Below are positions 38,990 through 47,879 of a stretch of DNA of 64,000 bases, in pieces. Numbering within the stretch: position 1 is the stretch's first letter; every line of letters begins with the position of its first letter. The stretch is taken from the NCBI RefSeq assembly GCF_963664965.1, contig NZ_OY761823.1:10001-74000 (forward strand), given 5' to 3'. This DNA is from an uncultured Pseudodesulfovibrio sp. GTDB taxonomy: Bacteria; Desulfobacterota; Desulfovibrionia; Desulfovibrionales; Desulfovibrionaceae. The translations under genes were made by a program, and so were the position numbers. Under the pieces are notes generated by a model. That model did no database searches and was not told the DNA's origin. It was given only the letters and a program-made list of their open reading frames with translations.

Positions 38990-39151
38990 CCCGACCCCAA
39001 ACCATTTGAAATTACGGCACAAGCGCCTTGGACGAAATACCATGGAAACCCCATGGATTCAACTTTGGCACAGGCCCGCAGTTTACACCCAAATACCAAG
39101 CGTGTATCTCTGCCGGACACACCACAAACCAAACAAGCAACGAGGATATAC

Positions 39152-40219
39152 ATGCAGAATCAGTTCGACGCCGCTGTCGCGGCCATTACCCCTGTTGACC
39201 GCTCTCTGGCCGCAACCGCACAGGCCCATCTCGACAACCTGACCAAGCCGCAGGGCAGCCTCGGCCGCCTTGAGGAACTCGCGCTCCAGATGTATCTCAT
39301 TCAGGAAGGCGCACCGGCTGCCGATCCCATGCGTATTTACACCGTAGCGGGCGATCACGGCGTCAACGACGAAGGCGTATCCATCTTCCCGCAGGAAGTC
39401 ACCCGCCAGATGATTCTCAACTTCCTCAACAACGGCGCAGGTATCAACGTACTCGCCAAGACCGCAGGCGCACAGCTTTACGTGGTGGACGCAGGTTCCT
39501 GCGGTGGTGGATACGACGAGCATCCCAACCTGATTCAAGAAAAGATCGCCCCCGGAACCGCCAACCTCGCCAAAGGCCCTGCCATGACCCGCGAGCAATG
39601 CCTCAAGGCCCTGCTCCTCGGCATCTCCCTTGCCGACCGCGCCCACGACGACGGCGTCAAGGTACTCGGCACAGGCGACATGGGCATTTCCAACACCACC
39701 CCGTCCACCGCGCTTTACAGCGCCTATCTCGGCCTTGCCCCCGAAGCCATCACCGGCCCCGGCACAGGACTCGACAAGGGCGGCGTCGTCAACAAGGCTG
39801 ACGTCATCCGCAAAGGCCTCGCCGCCAACAAGGATGCCGTGGAATCCGGCGATCCCGTCGAAATCCTCGCAGCACTCGGCGGCCTTGAAATCGCCACCCT
39901 CGCAGGTCTCATCCTCGGCGGTGCCAAAAACCGCCAACTCGTCAGCGTGGACGGCTTCATCTCAACCGCCGCATACACCGCCGCATCCAGAATCTGCCCC
40001 GCGGTCAAGGACTACTGCATCATCAGCCACGCCTCCGCCGAACCCGGACACGCCGCCGCAGTCCACTCCCTCGGCATGAAACCCTATCTCGACCTCGGTT
40101 TCCGGCTCGGCGAAGGCACTGGCGCGGCCTGCGCCATGTACCTCGTCCGAAGCGCAGCCGACATGTACAACAACATGGCCACCTTCGCCGACGCAGGCGT
40201 AGACGAAGCCACGAGCTAG
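39152..40219 (+). CDS. cobT: Nicotinate-nucleotide:dimethylbenzimidazole phosphoribosyltransferase
   Basis: 355 residues from the ATG at 39152 (CGAGGA upstream). It makes alpha-ribazole phosphate for the lower ligand of cobalamin. Motifs: LDNLTKPQGSLGRLEELA, VAGDHGVNDEGVSIFPQEVT, GTGDMGISNTTPSTALYSA, GGLEIATLAGLILGGA, LGMKPYLDLGFRLGEGTGAACA, with the catalytic Glu in the last motif. It is about 23 kb from the cbiET-cbiF cluster, so B12 genes are split. Followed after 18 bases by a family 1 repeat. Confidence 0.97.
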   Translation: MQNQFDAAVAAITPVDRSLAATAQAHLDNLTKPQGSLGRLEELALQMYLIQEGAPAADPMRIYTVAGDHGVNDEGVSIFPQEVTRQMILNFLNNGAGINVLAKTAGAQLYVVDAGSCGGGYDEHPNLIQEKIAPGTANLAKGPAMTREQCLKALLLGISLADRAHDDGVKVLGTGDMGISNTTPSTALYSAYLGLAPEAITGPGTGLDKGGVVNKADVIRKGLAANKDAVESGDPVEILAALGGLEIATLAGLILGGAKNRQLVSVDGFISTAAYTAASRICPAVKDYCIISHASAEPGHAAAVHSLGMKPYLDLGFRLGEGTGAACAMYLVRSAADMYNNMATFADAGVDEATS

Positions 40220-40237
40220 GGGGGAAGGAAGAAGAAT

Positions 40238-40310
40238 GCCTCCGGCGGCTCAAGAACCCTTCGTGAAGGGTTCTTGAGAATCTCCTAAGCTTTTTGGTGC
40301 GCCTTCGGCG
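40238..40310 (+). repeat. Intergenic structured repeat family 1, copy 3 (3' of cobT)
   Basis: GCCTCCGGCGGC, arm CTCAAGAACCCTTC (40249-40262) and complement (40265-40278), AATCTCCTAAGCTTTTTGG, ending TGCGCCTTCGGCG. Relative to copy 2, one inner pair changed from T-A to C-G on both arms. Confidence 0.85.
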
Positions 40311-40379
40311 GGTATGTGCGGACGCGGAAAGGCGTGCCATGAATCATGGGAAAGGCACTTATAAGGTATTCAAGAGATC

Positions 40380-40410
40380 GTGGGTTCAACCCCCTCTAGC
40401 TCAACCACCA
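40380..40410 (+). other. tRNA- or tmRNA-like 3' end fragment, candidate integration site scar
   Basis: GTGGG (40380-40384), loop TTCAACC, CCCTC (40392-40396) make a T-arm with one mismatch, then TAGCTCA, a discriminator A and CCACCA. Bacterial tmRNA ends similarly (GGGTTCAA...AGCTC...CCACCA). No matching 5' acceptor strand occurs within the preceding bases, so it is not a complete tRNA. AT-rich sequence starts right after it. Confidence 0.5.
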
Positions 40411-40474
40411 AATTTCTCTAAAAAAAAGGAGGTTAGGCAAAAAGTCCGACCGCTATTTTATTTGTGGTAAACCA

Positions 40475-40618
40475 ATGAGGGAAAAAATGAGAAGGGGGGA
40501 AATTGACTGGACTGGGAAAAAGTGTGTGATAGTATTGGGGCATGTGCTCGATTATAGCAGGCGCTTGATTCACTCGGAGTTTCCGGGAATTCGCAAGAAG
40601 TTGATTAAAGCTCTATAG
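40475..40618 (+). CDS. Short hypothetical ORF in the AT-rich remnant
   Basis: 47 residues from an ATG at 40475: basic start (MREKMRRGEIDWTGKK), then VIVLGHVLDYSRRL and IRKKLIKAL. No convincing ribosome site is directly before it. It may be a fragment of a lost gene; I do not recognise it. Confidence 0.25.
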   Translation: MREKMRRGEIDWTGKKCVIVLGHVLDYSRRLIHSEFPGIRKKLIKAL

Positions 40619-40678
40619 ATGACGGACTCGACTTTTGAGTATATATTCGGGAAGTGAGGGTAGCTAAATATGTACTAA

Positions 40679-40816
40679 AGAGCATCGTTACGATACCACG
40701 CTGGGTATTCAATCCAACCGAATTGGGATGAAATCCTTGAAAGGGAACCTCTTATTGCATTTTCATTCTACCTTAATGATAAGGTTGTATTTGTTGAGTT
40801 ATCTACTGCTGAATGA
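40679..40816 (+). pseudogene. C-terminal fragment of an unknown gene in the AT-rich remnant
   Basis: An open stretch of 45 codons without its own start, protein-like in composition (GYSIQPNWDEILERE, LIAFSFYLNDKVVFVELSTAE), ending in TGA that overlaps the ATG of the next ORF as ATGA. That overlap suggests two genes once translated in series. Confidence 0.4.
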
Positions 40817-41242
40817 AATTGTTGAAGGTTAGGTTGAGGAAAATTTTCGCAGTCATTTTATTCATGGTTCTTGCAAGGTTGGGATTTGCATCTAGTCTTA
40901 CTTGGTTCTGGATTTTAGGTGCTTATGAAATAATACGAACAATGACTCAGTCTAAAGATTGCTTCTCATTAAAAGTGCGCAACAATCTGGATAAGCTAAA
41001 AAAAGAATTAGCCGTAATAAGAATGCCAGCCGCTAAAATGGAAAAGCAAGGCAAAAGAATTCCTGTTGTTAGCACCAGATGTTAGCCCTGATGGATGGGA
41101 TATTGAAAACAAGGATTTATTGGTGAATGACCCTGATGATAAGATTGTGTCGGCACGCTATCTGTTTGATAGCTTCTGTGCAGTTCTTGCTGACATCAAA
41201 AGAACAGACATCTTGAAGAAACATACTGAAACTTATGAATAA
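40813..41242 (+). pseudogene. Frameshifted gene for a ~143-residue unknown protein
   Basis: Frame 1 reads 90 codons: a hydrophobic start (IFAVILFMVLARLGFASSL), then WFWILGAYEIIRTMTQ and LKKELAVIRMPAAKMEKQGK. Near 41065-41085 a one-base shift is needed to continue into LLLAPDVSPDGWDIENKD and LFDSFCAVLADIKRTDIL, ending at TAA 41240-41242. The GAYE..RT and RMPxAKxE pattern recalls small uncharacterised proteins from accessory regions, but I cannot name a family. GC is low (33% in 40801-40860 by hand count). Confidence 0.55.
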
Positions 41243-41372
41243 ATTCAATGTTGTAAGTATAGAATCTTGGTCAACAATCTGGTGAGCCTTTGACTCTAAC
41301 ACCTATCCAATATCCCCGATTTTCTGTTGCCCCTCCCCCCGCCTCTGCCTTTTCTCTCCTAAAAAAACACCC

Positions 41373-41451
41373 CGTTTCGGGCCGGGGGAAATGGCTGTCC
41401 TTGTCCCGGCAAATCGCACAAACGTCCACCCATTTCCCCCGGCCCGAAACG
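41373..41451. repeat. 22-base perfect inverted repeat
   Basis: The arm starting CGTTTCGGGCCGGGGG at 41373-41394 is the exact reverse complement of 41430-41451; 35 bases lie between. There is no T-run beside the right arm. It lies between the AT-rich remnant and repeat copy 4. Confidence 0.7.
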
Positions 41452-41473
41452 TTAACGGCGCAGCAGCGCAGCT

Positions 41474-41602
41474 CGCCGAAGGCGCACCGGGATTCCAAAG
41501 GCCCTCGGCCTTTGGCGAGTCCAGAGCAGCGCTCTGGTCCCCCTGAAAGGGGCCACACGGCAACAGCCCGCGCAGCGGACCGCCGGTAGGCCCGCCGGAG
41601 GC
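41474..41602 (-). repeat. Intergenic structured repeat family 1, longer variant (copy 4, 3' of secA)
   Basis: On the minus strand it starts GCCTCCGGCGGGC and ends GGTGCGCCTTCGGCG, the same borders as copy 3. Inside are different hairpins: CCCCTTTCAGGGG, CCAGAGC with GCTCTGG, and CCAAAGGCC with GGCCTTTGG. It lies 93 bases past the secA stop, beyond the terminator. Confidence 0.65.
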
Positions 41603-41642
41603 ATACCCCACTCTCGCCCGCCACTCCGTACACCGCAACAAA

Positions 41643-41674
41643 AAGAAGCGGGCACCCGACGGCACCCGCTTCTT
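41643..41674 (-). terminator. Terminator after secA
   Basis: AAGAAGCGGG (41643-41652) with CCCGCTTCTT (41665-41674); on the minus strand the stem runs into TTTTTG. It is 22 bases past the secA stop. Confidence 0.85.
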
Positions 41675-41695
41675 CCATTCGTAATCAATTACGGT

Positions 41696-44239
41696 TTATT
41701 GACCGCAGCACTTCTTGTACTTCTTGCCTGAGCCGCAGGGACAAGGGGCGTTGCGGGATATCTTCGGGTCTTTCTTGACCGGAGCCTGTTTTTTGTCCTG
41801 TGCGGACTCGTGATCGGTGTATTCGAGGTCTTCGGACTGTTCGTGCTGGAACTCCTCGTCCTTGACCTCGGCTTCGATACGCAGATGGGAAAAGGCGCGC
41901 ATAGCGCTTTCCTTGATAGTGTAGACAAGCTCGGAGAAGAGTTCGAACCCTTCGCGCTTGTATTCCTGCTTCGGGTCTTTCTGACCGTAACCGCGCAGAC
42001 CGATGCCGTCGCGGAGATGGTCCATGTTGAGCAGATGTTCCTTCCAGTTGCGATCAAGGGAATCGAGCAGGAAGTAACGCAGGATTTCCTGATAATGTTC
42101 GCCGGTGGAGGTCCGCAGATAAGCGAAGATGTCGTTCACCCATTCCTCGGCCTGTTCACGCTTCGGAAGCACGATCTCGTTCCACGCCTCGAAACGTTCG
42201 AAGTTGAACACTTCCTCGAGACGGACACGGACGGACTCTTCGGTGTCCTTGTCCACGTCTTTCATGTCGAGGGCGGGTTCAAGGATTTCCTCGATCAGGT
42301 CAATGGCGTATTCGCGGGCGATATCCTCCACGGATTCGGCCTTCATCAGCTCGCGACGCAGAGTGTAGATGACCTCGCGCTGCTGGTTCATGACGTCATC
42401 GTATTCAAGAAGCTGCTTGCGTATTTCGAAGTGATGCCCTTCGACGCGGGTCTGTGATTTTTCAATGGCACCGGAGACCATCTTGTTCTCGATGGCCATG
42501 CCGTCTTCAAGGCCGAGCTTTTCCATGATGCCCTGCAACCGGTCGGAACCGAACAGGCGCATCAAGTCGTCGTCGAGCGCGAGGTAGAAACGGGAGGAAC
42601 CCGGATCGCCCTGACGACCGGAACGACCGCGCAACTGGTTGTCGATACGGCGGGATTCATGCCGCTCGGTGCCGATGATGTGCAGGCCGCCGAGTTCGCG
42701 CACGCCCTCGCCGAGTTTGATGTCGGTACCACGGCCCGCCATGTTGGTAGCGATGGTGACTTTTTTCTTGTGCCCCGCTTCAAGCACGATCTCGGCCTCG
42801 CGCTCATGCTGCTTGGCGTTGAGCACTTCGTGCGGGACCTTCTTTTTCTTGAGCAGCCGGGAAAGATGCTCGGACTTTTCAATGGACACGGTACCGACGA
42901 GCGTGGGCTGGCCGCGATGGTAGCAGTCCTTAATATCCTCGGCGATGGCCTCGTATTTCTGTTCCTGCGTCTTGTAGATGGCATCCGGGTGATCCTTGCG
43001 GATCATTTCCCGGTGCGTGGGAATGACGATGACTTCGAGGTTGTAAATCTGACCGAACTCGACCGCTTCGGTGTCGGCAGTACCGGTCATGCCCGCGAGC
43101 TTGTCATACATGCGGAAATAGTTCTGGAAGGTAATGGAGGCGAGGGTCTGGTTCTCGGCCTCGACCTTGACGTTTTCCTTGGCTTCAATGGCCTGATGCA
43201 GACCGTCGGAAAGACGGCGACCGGGCATGAGGCGTCCGGTGAATTCATCAACGAGCACGACCTGATCGTCCTTGACGATGTATTCGACGTCCTTCTGGAA
43301 GCAGTGATGCGCCTTGACCGCCTGATTGACGTGATGCTGCAACGCAATGTGCTGCGGATCAAAGAGGTTGTCCACGTCGAGCATGCCTTCGACCTTTTCC
43401 ACACCCGCGTCAGTCAGGGTGATGGACTTGGTCTTTTCGTCGAGCACGAAATCACCGTCGGGCACGGCTTCCTTGTCTTCGGGGTCCATGGGTGAGGACT
43501 TGACGAGATTCGGCACGATAGCGTCGATGCGGCGGTAAAGGCCGGAAGATTTCTCGCCGGGACCGGAAATGATGAGCGGGGTACGGGCTTCATCAATGAG
43601 GATGGAGTCGACCTCATCGACGATGGCGAAGTTGAGCGGACGCTGGACAAGCTGTTCCTTGTAGAACTTCATGTTGTCGCGCAGGTAATCGAATCCGAAC
43701 TCGTTGTTGGTTCCGTAGGTAATGTCCGCGTTGTAGGCTTCCTGCCGTTCCTGATCGGTAATGCCGTGAACGATGACGCCCACGGACAGGCCGAGGAAGG
43801 AATACAGTTGGTTCATCCACTCGGCGTCACGGGAAGCGAGGTAATCGTTGACCGTGATGACGTGGACGCCCTTGCCGGACAGCGCGTTGAGCACCACAGG
43901 CAGGGTCGCGACGAGCGTTTTACCTTCACCGGTTTTCATTTCGGAAATCTTGCCCTGATGCAGCACGTAGCCGCCGATGAGCTGCACGTCAAAGTGGCGC
44001 ATGGGCGGATCGAACACGCGCTTGCCCGCCTCACGCACAAGGGCGAAGCATTCGGGCAGCAGGTCGTCGAGGGTCTTGTCACCGCTCTCGACCTGACCGC
44101 GCCACTTGGCGATCATTTCGGGAAAATCGGAATCGGAAAGAGCTTCCATCTTCGGTTCGAGCGCATTGATCTCGGCGATGACGGGCTTGAGCTTTTTCAG
44201 GTATCGATCATTCTTGGAACCAAAAAGAAACTTGAGCAT
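41696..44239 (-). CDS. secA: Preprotein translocase ATPase SecA
   Basis: 847 residues from the ATG at 44239 (AGGAG about 13 bases upstream); the frame to 44308 is unsupported. Walker A GEGKT ([14 protein letters not shown]), DEVD box ([21 protein letters not shown]), [47 protein letters not shown], and a C-terminal SecB/zinc tail [13 protein letters not shown]. It powers export through SecYEG. Single gene. Confidence 0.98.
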   Translation of the reverse strand: MLKFLFGSKNDRYLKKLKPVIAEINALEPKMEALSDSDFPEMIAKWRGQVESGDKTLDDLLPECFALVREAGKRVFDPPMRHFDVQLIGGYVLHQGKISEMKTGEGKTLVATLPVVLNALSGKGVHVITVNDYLASRDAEWMNQLYSFLGLSVGVIVHGITDQERQEAYNADITYGTNNEFGFDYLRDNMKFYKEQLVQRPLNFAIVDEVDSILIDEARTPLIISGPGEKSSGLYRRIDAIVPNLVKSSPMDPEDKEAVPDGDFVLDEKTKSITLTDAGVEKVEGMLDVDNLFDPQHIALQHHVNQAVKAHHCFQKDVEYIVKDDQVVLVDEFTGRLMPGRRLSDGLHQAIEAKENVKVEAENQTLASITFQNYFRMYDKLAGMTGTADTEAVEFGQIYNLEVIVIPTHREMIRKDHPDAIYKTQEQKYEAIAEDIKDCYHRGQPTLVGTVSIEKSEHLSRLLKKKKVPHEVLNAKQHEREAEIVLEAGHKKKVTIATNMAGRGTDIKLGEGVRELGGLHIIGTERHESRRIDNQLRGRSGRQGDPGSSRFYLALDDDLMRLFGSDRLQGIMEKLGLEDGMAIENKMVSGAIEKSQTRVEGHHFEIRKQLLEYDDVMNQQREVIYTLRRELMKAESVEDIAREYAIDLIEEILEPALDMKDVDKDTEESVRVRLEEVFNFERFEAWNEIVLPKREQAEEWVNDIFAYLRTSTGEHYQEILRYFLLDSLDRNWKEHLLNMDHLRDGIGLRGYGQKDPKQEYKREGFELFSELVYTIKESAMRAFSHLRIEAEVKDEEFQHEQSEDLEYTDHESAQDKKQAPVKKDPKISRNAPCPCGSGKKYKKCCGQ

Positions 44240-44424
44240 TATATGGAGTCTCCTGACAGAGTCTGTTGCAATATGGGCAGCGAAGCTCTCGCTGCACAGG
44301 GACTGCATTGCTACATATGTTCGGAATGCGCGATGTCAACGGCCACCCCCGTGAAATCCACATTTCCCGGCAGCGCAAACCAATAGCACAAAGGCGGAAT
44401 CGACAAAAGGGAAAGCGGAAGCCC

Positions 44425-45237
44425 TTATCCGGCGGGCTGGTCAGACTCCCCGGACACCCGCAGTTTTTCGTACCAGACAGCGGCGGAGATGAAGAAGAAA
44501 ACGTTGATTATGGCCCGCAATGGACGGCTGAGCCAATTGAAATAAATATCAAGGAGATTCGGATAATCCATGCCGAAAGGGGCGAGGGCTGTGCCGGGAA
44601 GGGAACGGAGCGTCCACCACAACAAGTAGGTCAGGAATATGGGCCAGAATTTACCCCGCATCATTTCCCATGACTGCCGAAAGGTGACCGGAGTATAGAG
44701 CGAGGCTCCGATCACGCAAAAGCCGAATATGACCAGAATGAAAATTTGCGGCAGCTGGGCAAGAAACACTATCGTTTCAAAAAGAGGAAGGCCCAACGAG
44801 CCGCCTGTAAACAGACGGCCCAATTCACACATTCCCCAAGTAAGGTAACCGGAAAAATGGGCCGGCACGAGATAGACTGCCACGGCATACGGCAAGGCCT
44901 TTCCCATCCGCAAAACAAGTTCCTGCCCCGGCCCGGTATCGCTGCCGTGCATCTGGTTTGTAGCGCGAACAACGACAGCAGCCAAAAAACCGAGCATGAT
45001 GAAGCTGTAAGCAAAAGAAGCGACAGTTGCCAGTGTATATAAAACGGCCCCTTCCAAATTCTGAAACGGAATGAAGTGATAGCTTTTACCGATCAGAAAC
45101 ATCATGAACGCATACAAGGCATACTTTTTCGGAAAACGCCGAACCAGCCCCGCTGATTCCGCAAGCACCCCGCCGATATCCCGCCACATTCCGGTCCATG
45201 TGACTTCGGCATTTTCGAACAACTTCCTATCCGGCAT
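44425..45237 (-). CDS. Multi-pass membrane protein, unknown function
   Basis: 270 residues with about five to six membrane helices (YALYAFMMFLIG; YTLATVASFAYSFIMLGFLAAVVV; ALPYAVAVYLVPAHFSGYL; IVFLAQLPQIFILVIFGFCVIG; FWPIFLTYLLWWTL; AIINVFFFISAAVWY). The N-terminal 35 residues are soluble. The SWEMMRGKFWPIF element resembles loops of DUF-type glycerophosphoryl or YciC-like membrane proteins, which is only a loose similarity. It starts 43 bases after the Fe-S subunit stop, on the same strand, so it may belong to the oxidase operon. Confidence 0.75.
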   Translation of the reverse strand: MPDRKLFENAEVTWTGMWRDIGGVLAESAGLVRRFPKKYALYAFMMFLIGKSYHFIPFQNLEGAVLYTLATVASFAYSFIMLGFLAAVVVRATNQMHGSDTGPGQELVLRMGKALPYAVAVYLVPAHFSGYLTWGMCELGRLFTGGSLGLPLFETIVFLAQLPQIFILVIFGFCVIGASLYTPVTFRQSWEMMRGKFWPIFLTYLLWWTLRSLPGTALAPFGMDYPNLLDIYFNWLSRPLRAIINVFFFISAAVWYEKLRVSGESDQPAG

Positions 45238-45280
45238 CAGGCCACCCTTCCGGCGAAAATCTCCTCAACCACAATATTTC

Positions 45281-46423
45281 CTACCTTATGATCTCAAGCC
45301 AATGCCCCACGCCGACGCCTTGCGGAGCCGTTGCCGACAGGCGGGACGCGCAGGCCGAACAGCCGGTCAGGACGATTTCCGCCCCGCCGAGCCTGTCCCA
45401 GCAGCGTCGATTGACCTGATCGGTCAACCCCGGCGCGCCGAGTCCCATGACACCGCCGAATCCGCAGCACTCGCGTTTGGTCTCCGCGACCAGACGCTCC
45501 CTCAGAGCGCTTTGCAGCAGCCGGCAATCACTGTCCGCGGCGTCAACATGGCACGGACGATGATATCCCAGCGTTTTCGGACAGTTAGCTGATATCACAA
45601 AGCCGATTTCACTTGCAACGCCCGATAATGGAAAAATGTTTTTTTGCCATTCCAAAGCCTCGTCAGACGAATCAAACACCTCTTCATATCCCTCAAGGGA
45701 GGAACGGCATGACGCGCAGAAAACGACGACCTTCGGCTTTCCGGCAGCACGCCATACAGCGACATTGTGTTCGGCCATGACACGGGCCTCATCAAGACAC
45801 CCCGCCCCTTTCAGACCGCCGCCACAGCATTGGAAATCACCGGACAGGACCTCGACGCCCAGACCGTCAAGCAGGCGCAGGGCCGTCATGAGCCAGCGCG
45901 TCTGCACGTAATTGGCCGTGCACCCGGCGAACAGCAGCATTTTTTCACCACGGTACGTATCGGGAAACGATGTGATTGATAGGAACGGCTCAAGTCCCGG
46001 ACCGCCCTTGAGTCCTGCCAGCATCTTGAGCATCGGGCCGAATTTTTCCGGCTGAAATTTCTTCGGAATGAGCTTTGCCGCGGAACTGGACACCGCCCAG
46101 AGTTCCCTTGCATGGGTGAGCCACTGTTTCCACAGCCACGCCCTGAAATCGGGGTGCGCCGCCCGGAGCATGGCGACCAGTCCGGGAACATCCACACCCT
46201 GTGAACAGACCGCCTTGCAGCGATGACACCCAAGGCACAGTCCGGCCAGCTTCGCGGCATCCGCTTCGGAAAGGGCTTCCTTGTCCGCCGTCAGCACGGC
46301 ACACAGGTCCGCCTTGGCCCGCGGGCCGAGTTCCTCTCGCCCCGTGGCGTTCAAAAGCGGGCAGACTTCAAGGCACTTGCCGCACAGTATGCAGTCACCG
46401 GCCACGGTTACCACCCCTTGCAC
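45281..46423 (-). CDS. Fe-S (CCG-domain) subunit of a lactate/glycolate-type oxidoreductase (GlcF-like)
   Basis: 380 residues if started at the GTG at 46423; GTG at 46405 with AAGGGG upstream is an alternative. Two 4Fe-4S motifs (CILCGKCLEVCP and CLGCHRCKAVCSQG) precede two CCG domains (CCGGGLKGAG and CCGFGGVMGL), the GlcF/LutA/HdrD-like layout that passes electrons to a quinone or another carrier. It overlaps the end of the FAD subunit gene, so the two form one enzyme. In sulfate reducers such pairs oxidise D-lactate; glycolate is the alternative. Confidence 0.9.
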   Translation of the reverse strand: MQGVVTVAGDCILCGKCLEVCPLLNATGREELGPRAKADLCAVLTADKEALSEADAAKLAGLCLGCHRCKAVCSQGVDVPGLVAMLRAAHPDFRAWLWKQWLTHARELWAVSSSAAKLIPKKFQPEKFGPMLKMLAGLKGGPGLEPFLSITSFPDTYRGEKMLLFAGCTANYVQTRWLMTALRLLDGLGVEVLSGDFQCCGGGLKGAGCLDEARVMAEHNVAVWRAAGKPKVVVFCASCRSSLEGYEEVFDSSDEALEWQKNIFPLSGVASEIGFVISANCPKTLGYHRPCHVDAADSDCRLLQSALRERLVAETKRECCGFGGVMGLGAPGLTDQVNRRCWDRLGGAEIVLTGCSACASRLSATAPQGVGVGHWLEIIR

Positions 46424-47796
46424 GGATTCATGATCTCGTGCGGGTCAAACACGCGCCGGACATCTCCCATGATCTCAGCGTTGAGCGAATCAAGCTGTTC
46501 CGGCACGAAAGACGCCTTGGTCAGGCCGGTGCCGTGCTCGCCGGATATGGTCCCGCCCAGCCGCACGGCCAGTCGAAACACTTCGTCCTTGGCCTTGTGC
46601 GCGGCTTCGACTTCATGGGGAATCGACGCGTCATGCATTATATTGACATGGATATTGCCGTCTCCCAGATGCCCGAAACACAAGACAGTCAGATCATGGG
46701 CCTTTCCGATGGCGTGCGCGGCCTCGACCGCCTCCGCCACCCTGCCGCGCGGCACGGAAATATCTTCAGCACACTTGTCCGGCCTGATCTTGTACGCCGC
46801 AGGGGATATGGATCGGCGCACGCTCCAGACCGCCTCTTCCGCCTCACCGCGACCGACTTCCACGGATGCGGGATCGAGCGGCCTCAATGCGGCTTCAAGC
46901 CGCTTAACTTCCGCGGCCACGCCCGCCTCGCTGCCGTCCACCTTGAACAACAGCGCACCCTCGGCATTCTCCGCAAGGGGAATATCAGCGATCCGGCGCA
47001 CGGCCTGAATCGCCACCCGGTCCATGAACTCACAGGCCGAAGGCAGCACGCCCGCACGGAACACGGCGGCGGCTCCGTTCATGGAGGAAGAAAGATCGGA
47101 AAACCCAACCAGCACGGACGCCGATGTCTCGGGTAGCGGTATGAGCTTAAGCGTCAACTCGGTCATCAATCCGAGCCGCCCGTTGGCACCGACGAACAGC
47201 CGCGTCAAGTCAAGACCGACCACGTCCTTGTGCGCCCTGCGCCCGGACCGCAGAACCCGTCCGCCGGGAAGAACGGCCTCGACACCGAGCACCCAGTCCC
47301 GCGTGACGCCATATTTCACGGCCCGCAGCCCCCCGGCGCAAGTGGCGACGTTCCCGCCTATGGTGGAAATACGCACACTCGCCGGATCGGGCGGGTAGAA
47401 AAGTTTTTTCTCCGCACATGCGGCCTGCAAGTCAGCCGTAATGACTCCGGGCTGGACCACGGCCACGAAATCATCCGCGTCAATGTCGAGTATCCGGTTC
47501 ATGCGTAGCATGGAGACCACCACGCCGCCGCATACGGGAACCGCATTGCCGACCCGGCCCGTGCCGCGCCCGCGTCCGATGATCGGCACGCGCTCCGCAG
47601 CGGCCCACCGGAGCAGACTTTCCACCTGATCACGCGTTTCCGGACGGACCACGGCCCACGGCATGGCGCGTTCAAGGCTTGCATCCGTGGAGAACGCATT
47701 CAGTTCTTCAGGCCGCATCACGCAGCCGTCACCGGGGAAAAGGTCCGTCAAAAAGGCCTCATGGGCATGTGTCAGGGAAGGGGCATAGTTGGACAT
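46408..47796 (-). CDS. FAD-binding subunit of a D-lactate/glycolate dehydrogenase (GlcD-like)
   Basis: 462 residues from the ATG at 47796. FAD_binding_4 fold: AVVRPETRDQVESLLRWAA, PIIGRGRGTGRVGNAVPV, VQPGVITADLQAAC, YPPDPASVRISTIGGNVATCAGG, VLPGGRVLRSGRRAHKDVVGLDLTRLFVGANGRLG. C-terminal FAD-oxidase part: CFGHLGDGNIHVNIM, ISGEHGTGLTK, DPHEIMNPCKGW. It oxidises a 2-hydroxy acid and hands electrons to the overlapping Fe-S protein. It is divergent from the cupin gene with 83 bases between. No lactate permease is adjacent. Confidence 0.93.
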   Translation of the reverse strand: MSNYAPSLTHAHEAFLTDLFPGDGCVMRPEELNAFSTDASLERAMPWAVVRPETRDQVESLLRWAAAERVPIIGRGRGTGRVGNAVPVCGGVVVSMLRMNRILDIDADDFVAVVQPGVITADLQAACAEKKLFYPPDPASVRISTIGGNVATCAGGLRAVKYGVTRDWVLGVEAVLPGGRVLRSGRRAHKDVVGLDLTRLFVGANGRLGLMTELTLKLIPLPETSASVLVGFSDLSSSMNGAAAVFRAGVLPSACEFMDRVAIQAVRRIADIPLAENAEGALLFKVDGSEAGVAAEVKRLEAALRPLDPASVEVGRGEAEEAVWSVRRSISPAAYKIRPDKCAEDISVPRGRVAEAVEAAHAIGKAHDLTVLCFGHLGDGNIHVNIMHDASIPHEVEAAHKAKDEVFRLAVRLGGTISGEHGTGLTKASFVPEQLDSLNAEIMGDVRRVFDPHEIMNPCKGW

Positions 47797-47879
47797 ACGC
47801 CAAATGTACGAATGCGTTGCGGCGGTGTCAATGAAGCAGGCCTCTTGCCGAAAACCGGCGCGCCATGTAGCCTGTACCA

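Noticed and set aside
39066-39080. Sigma-54-like string TGGCACAGGCCCGCA before cobT
   Set aside because: The GG-GC gap is one base short and the -12 element lacks TTGC. The shared ATTCAACTTTGGCAC string with the fliK promoter region seems to be chance.
40320-40410. A complete tRNA gene
   Set aside because: The T-arm and CCA end exist, but no complementary 5' acceptor, D-arm or anticodon arm can be placed in the preceding 90 bases.
41940-41960. GTTCGAA-like string read as a T-loop (also in hisC near 9355)
   Set aside because: Lies inside coding sequence with no surrounding cloverleaf.
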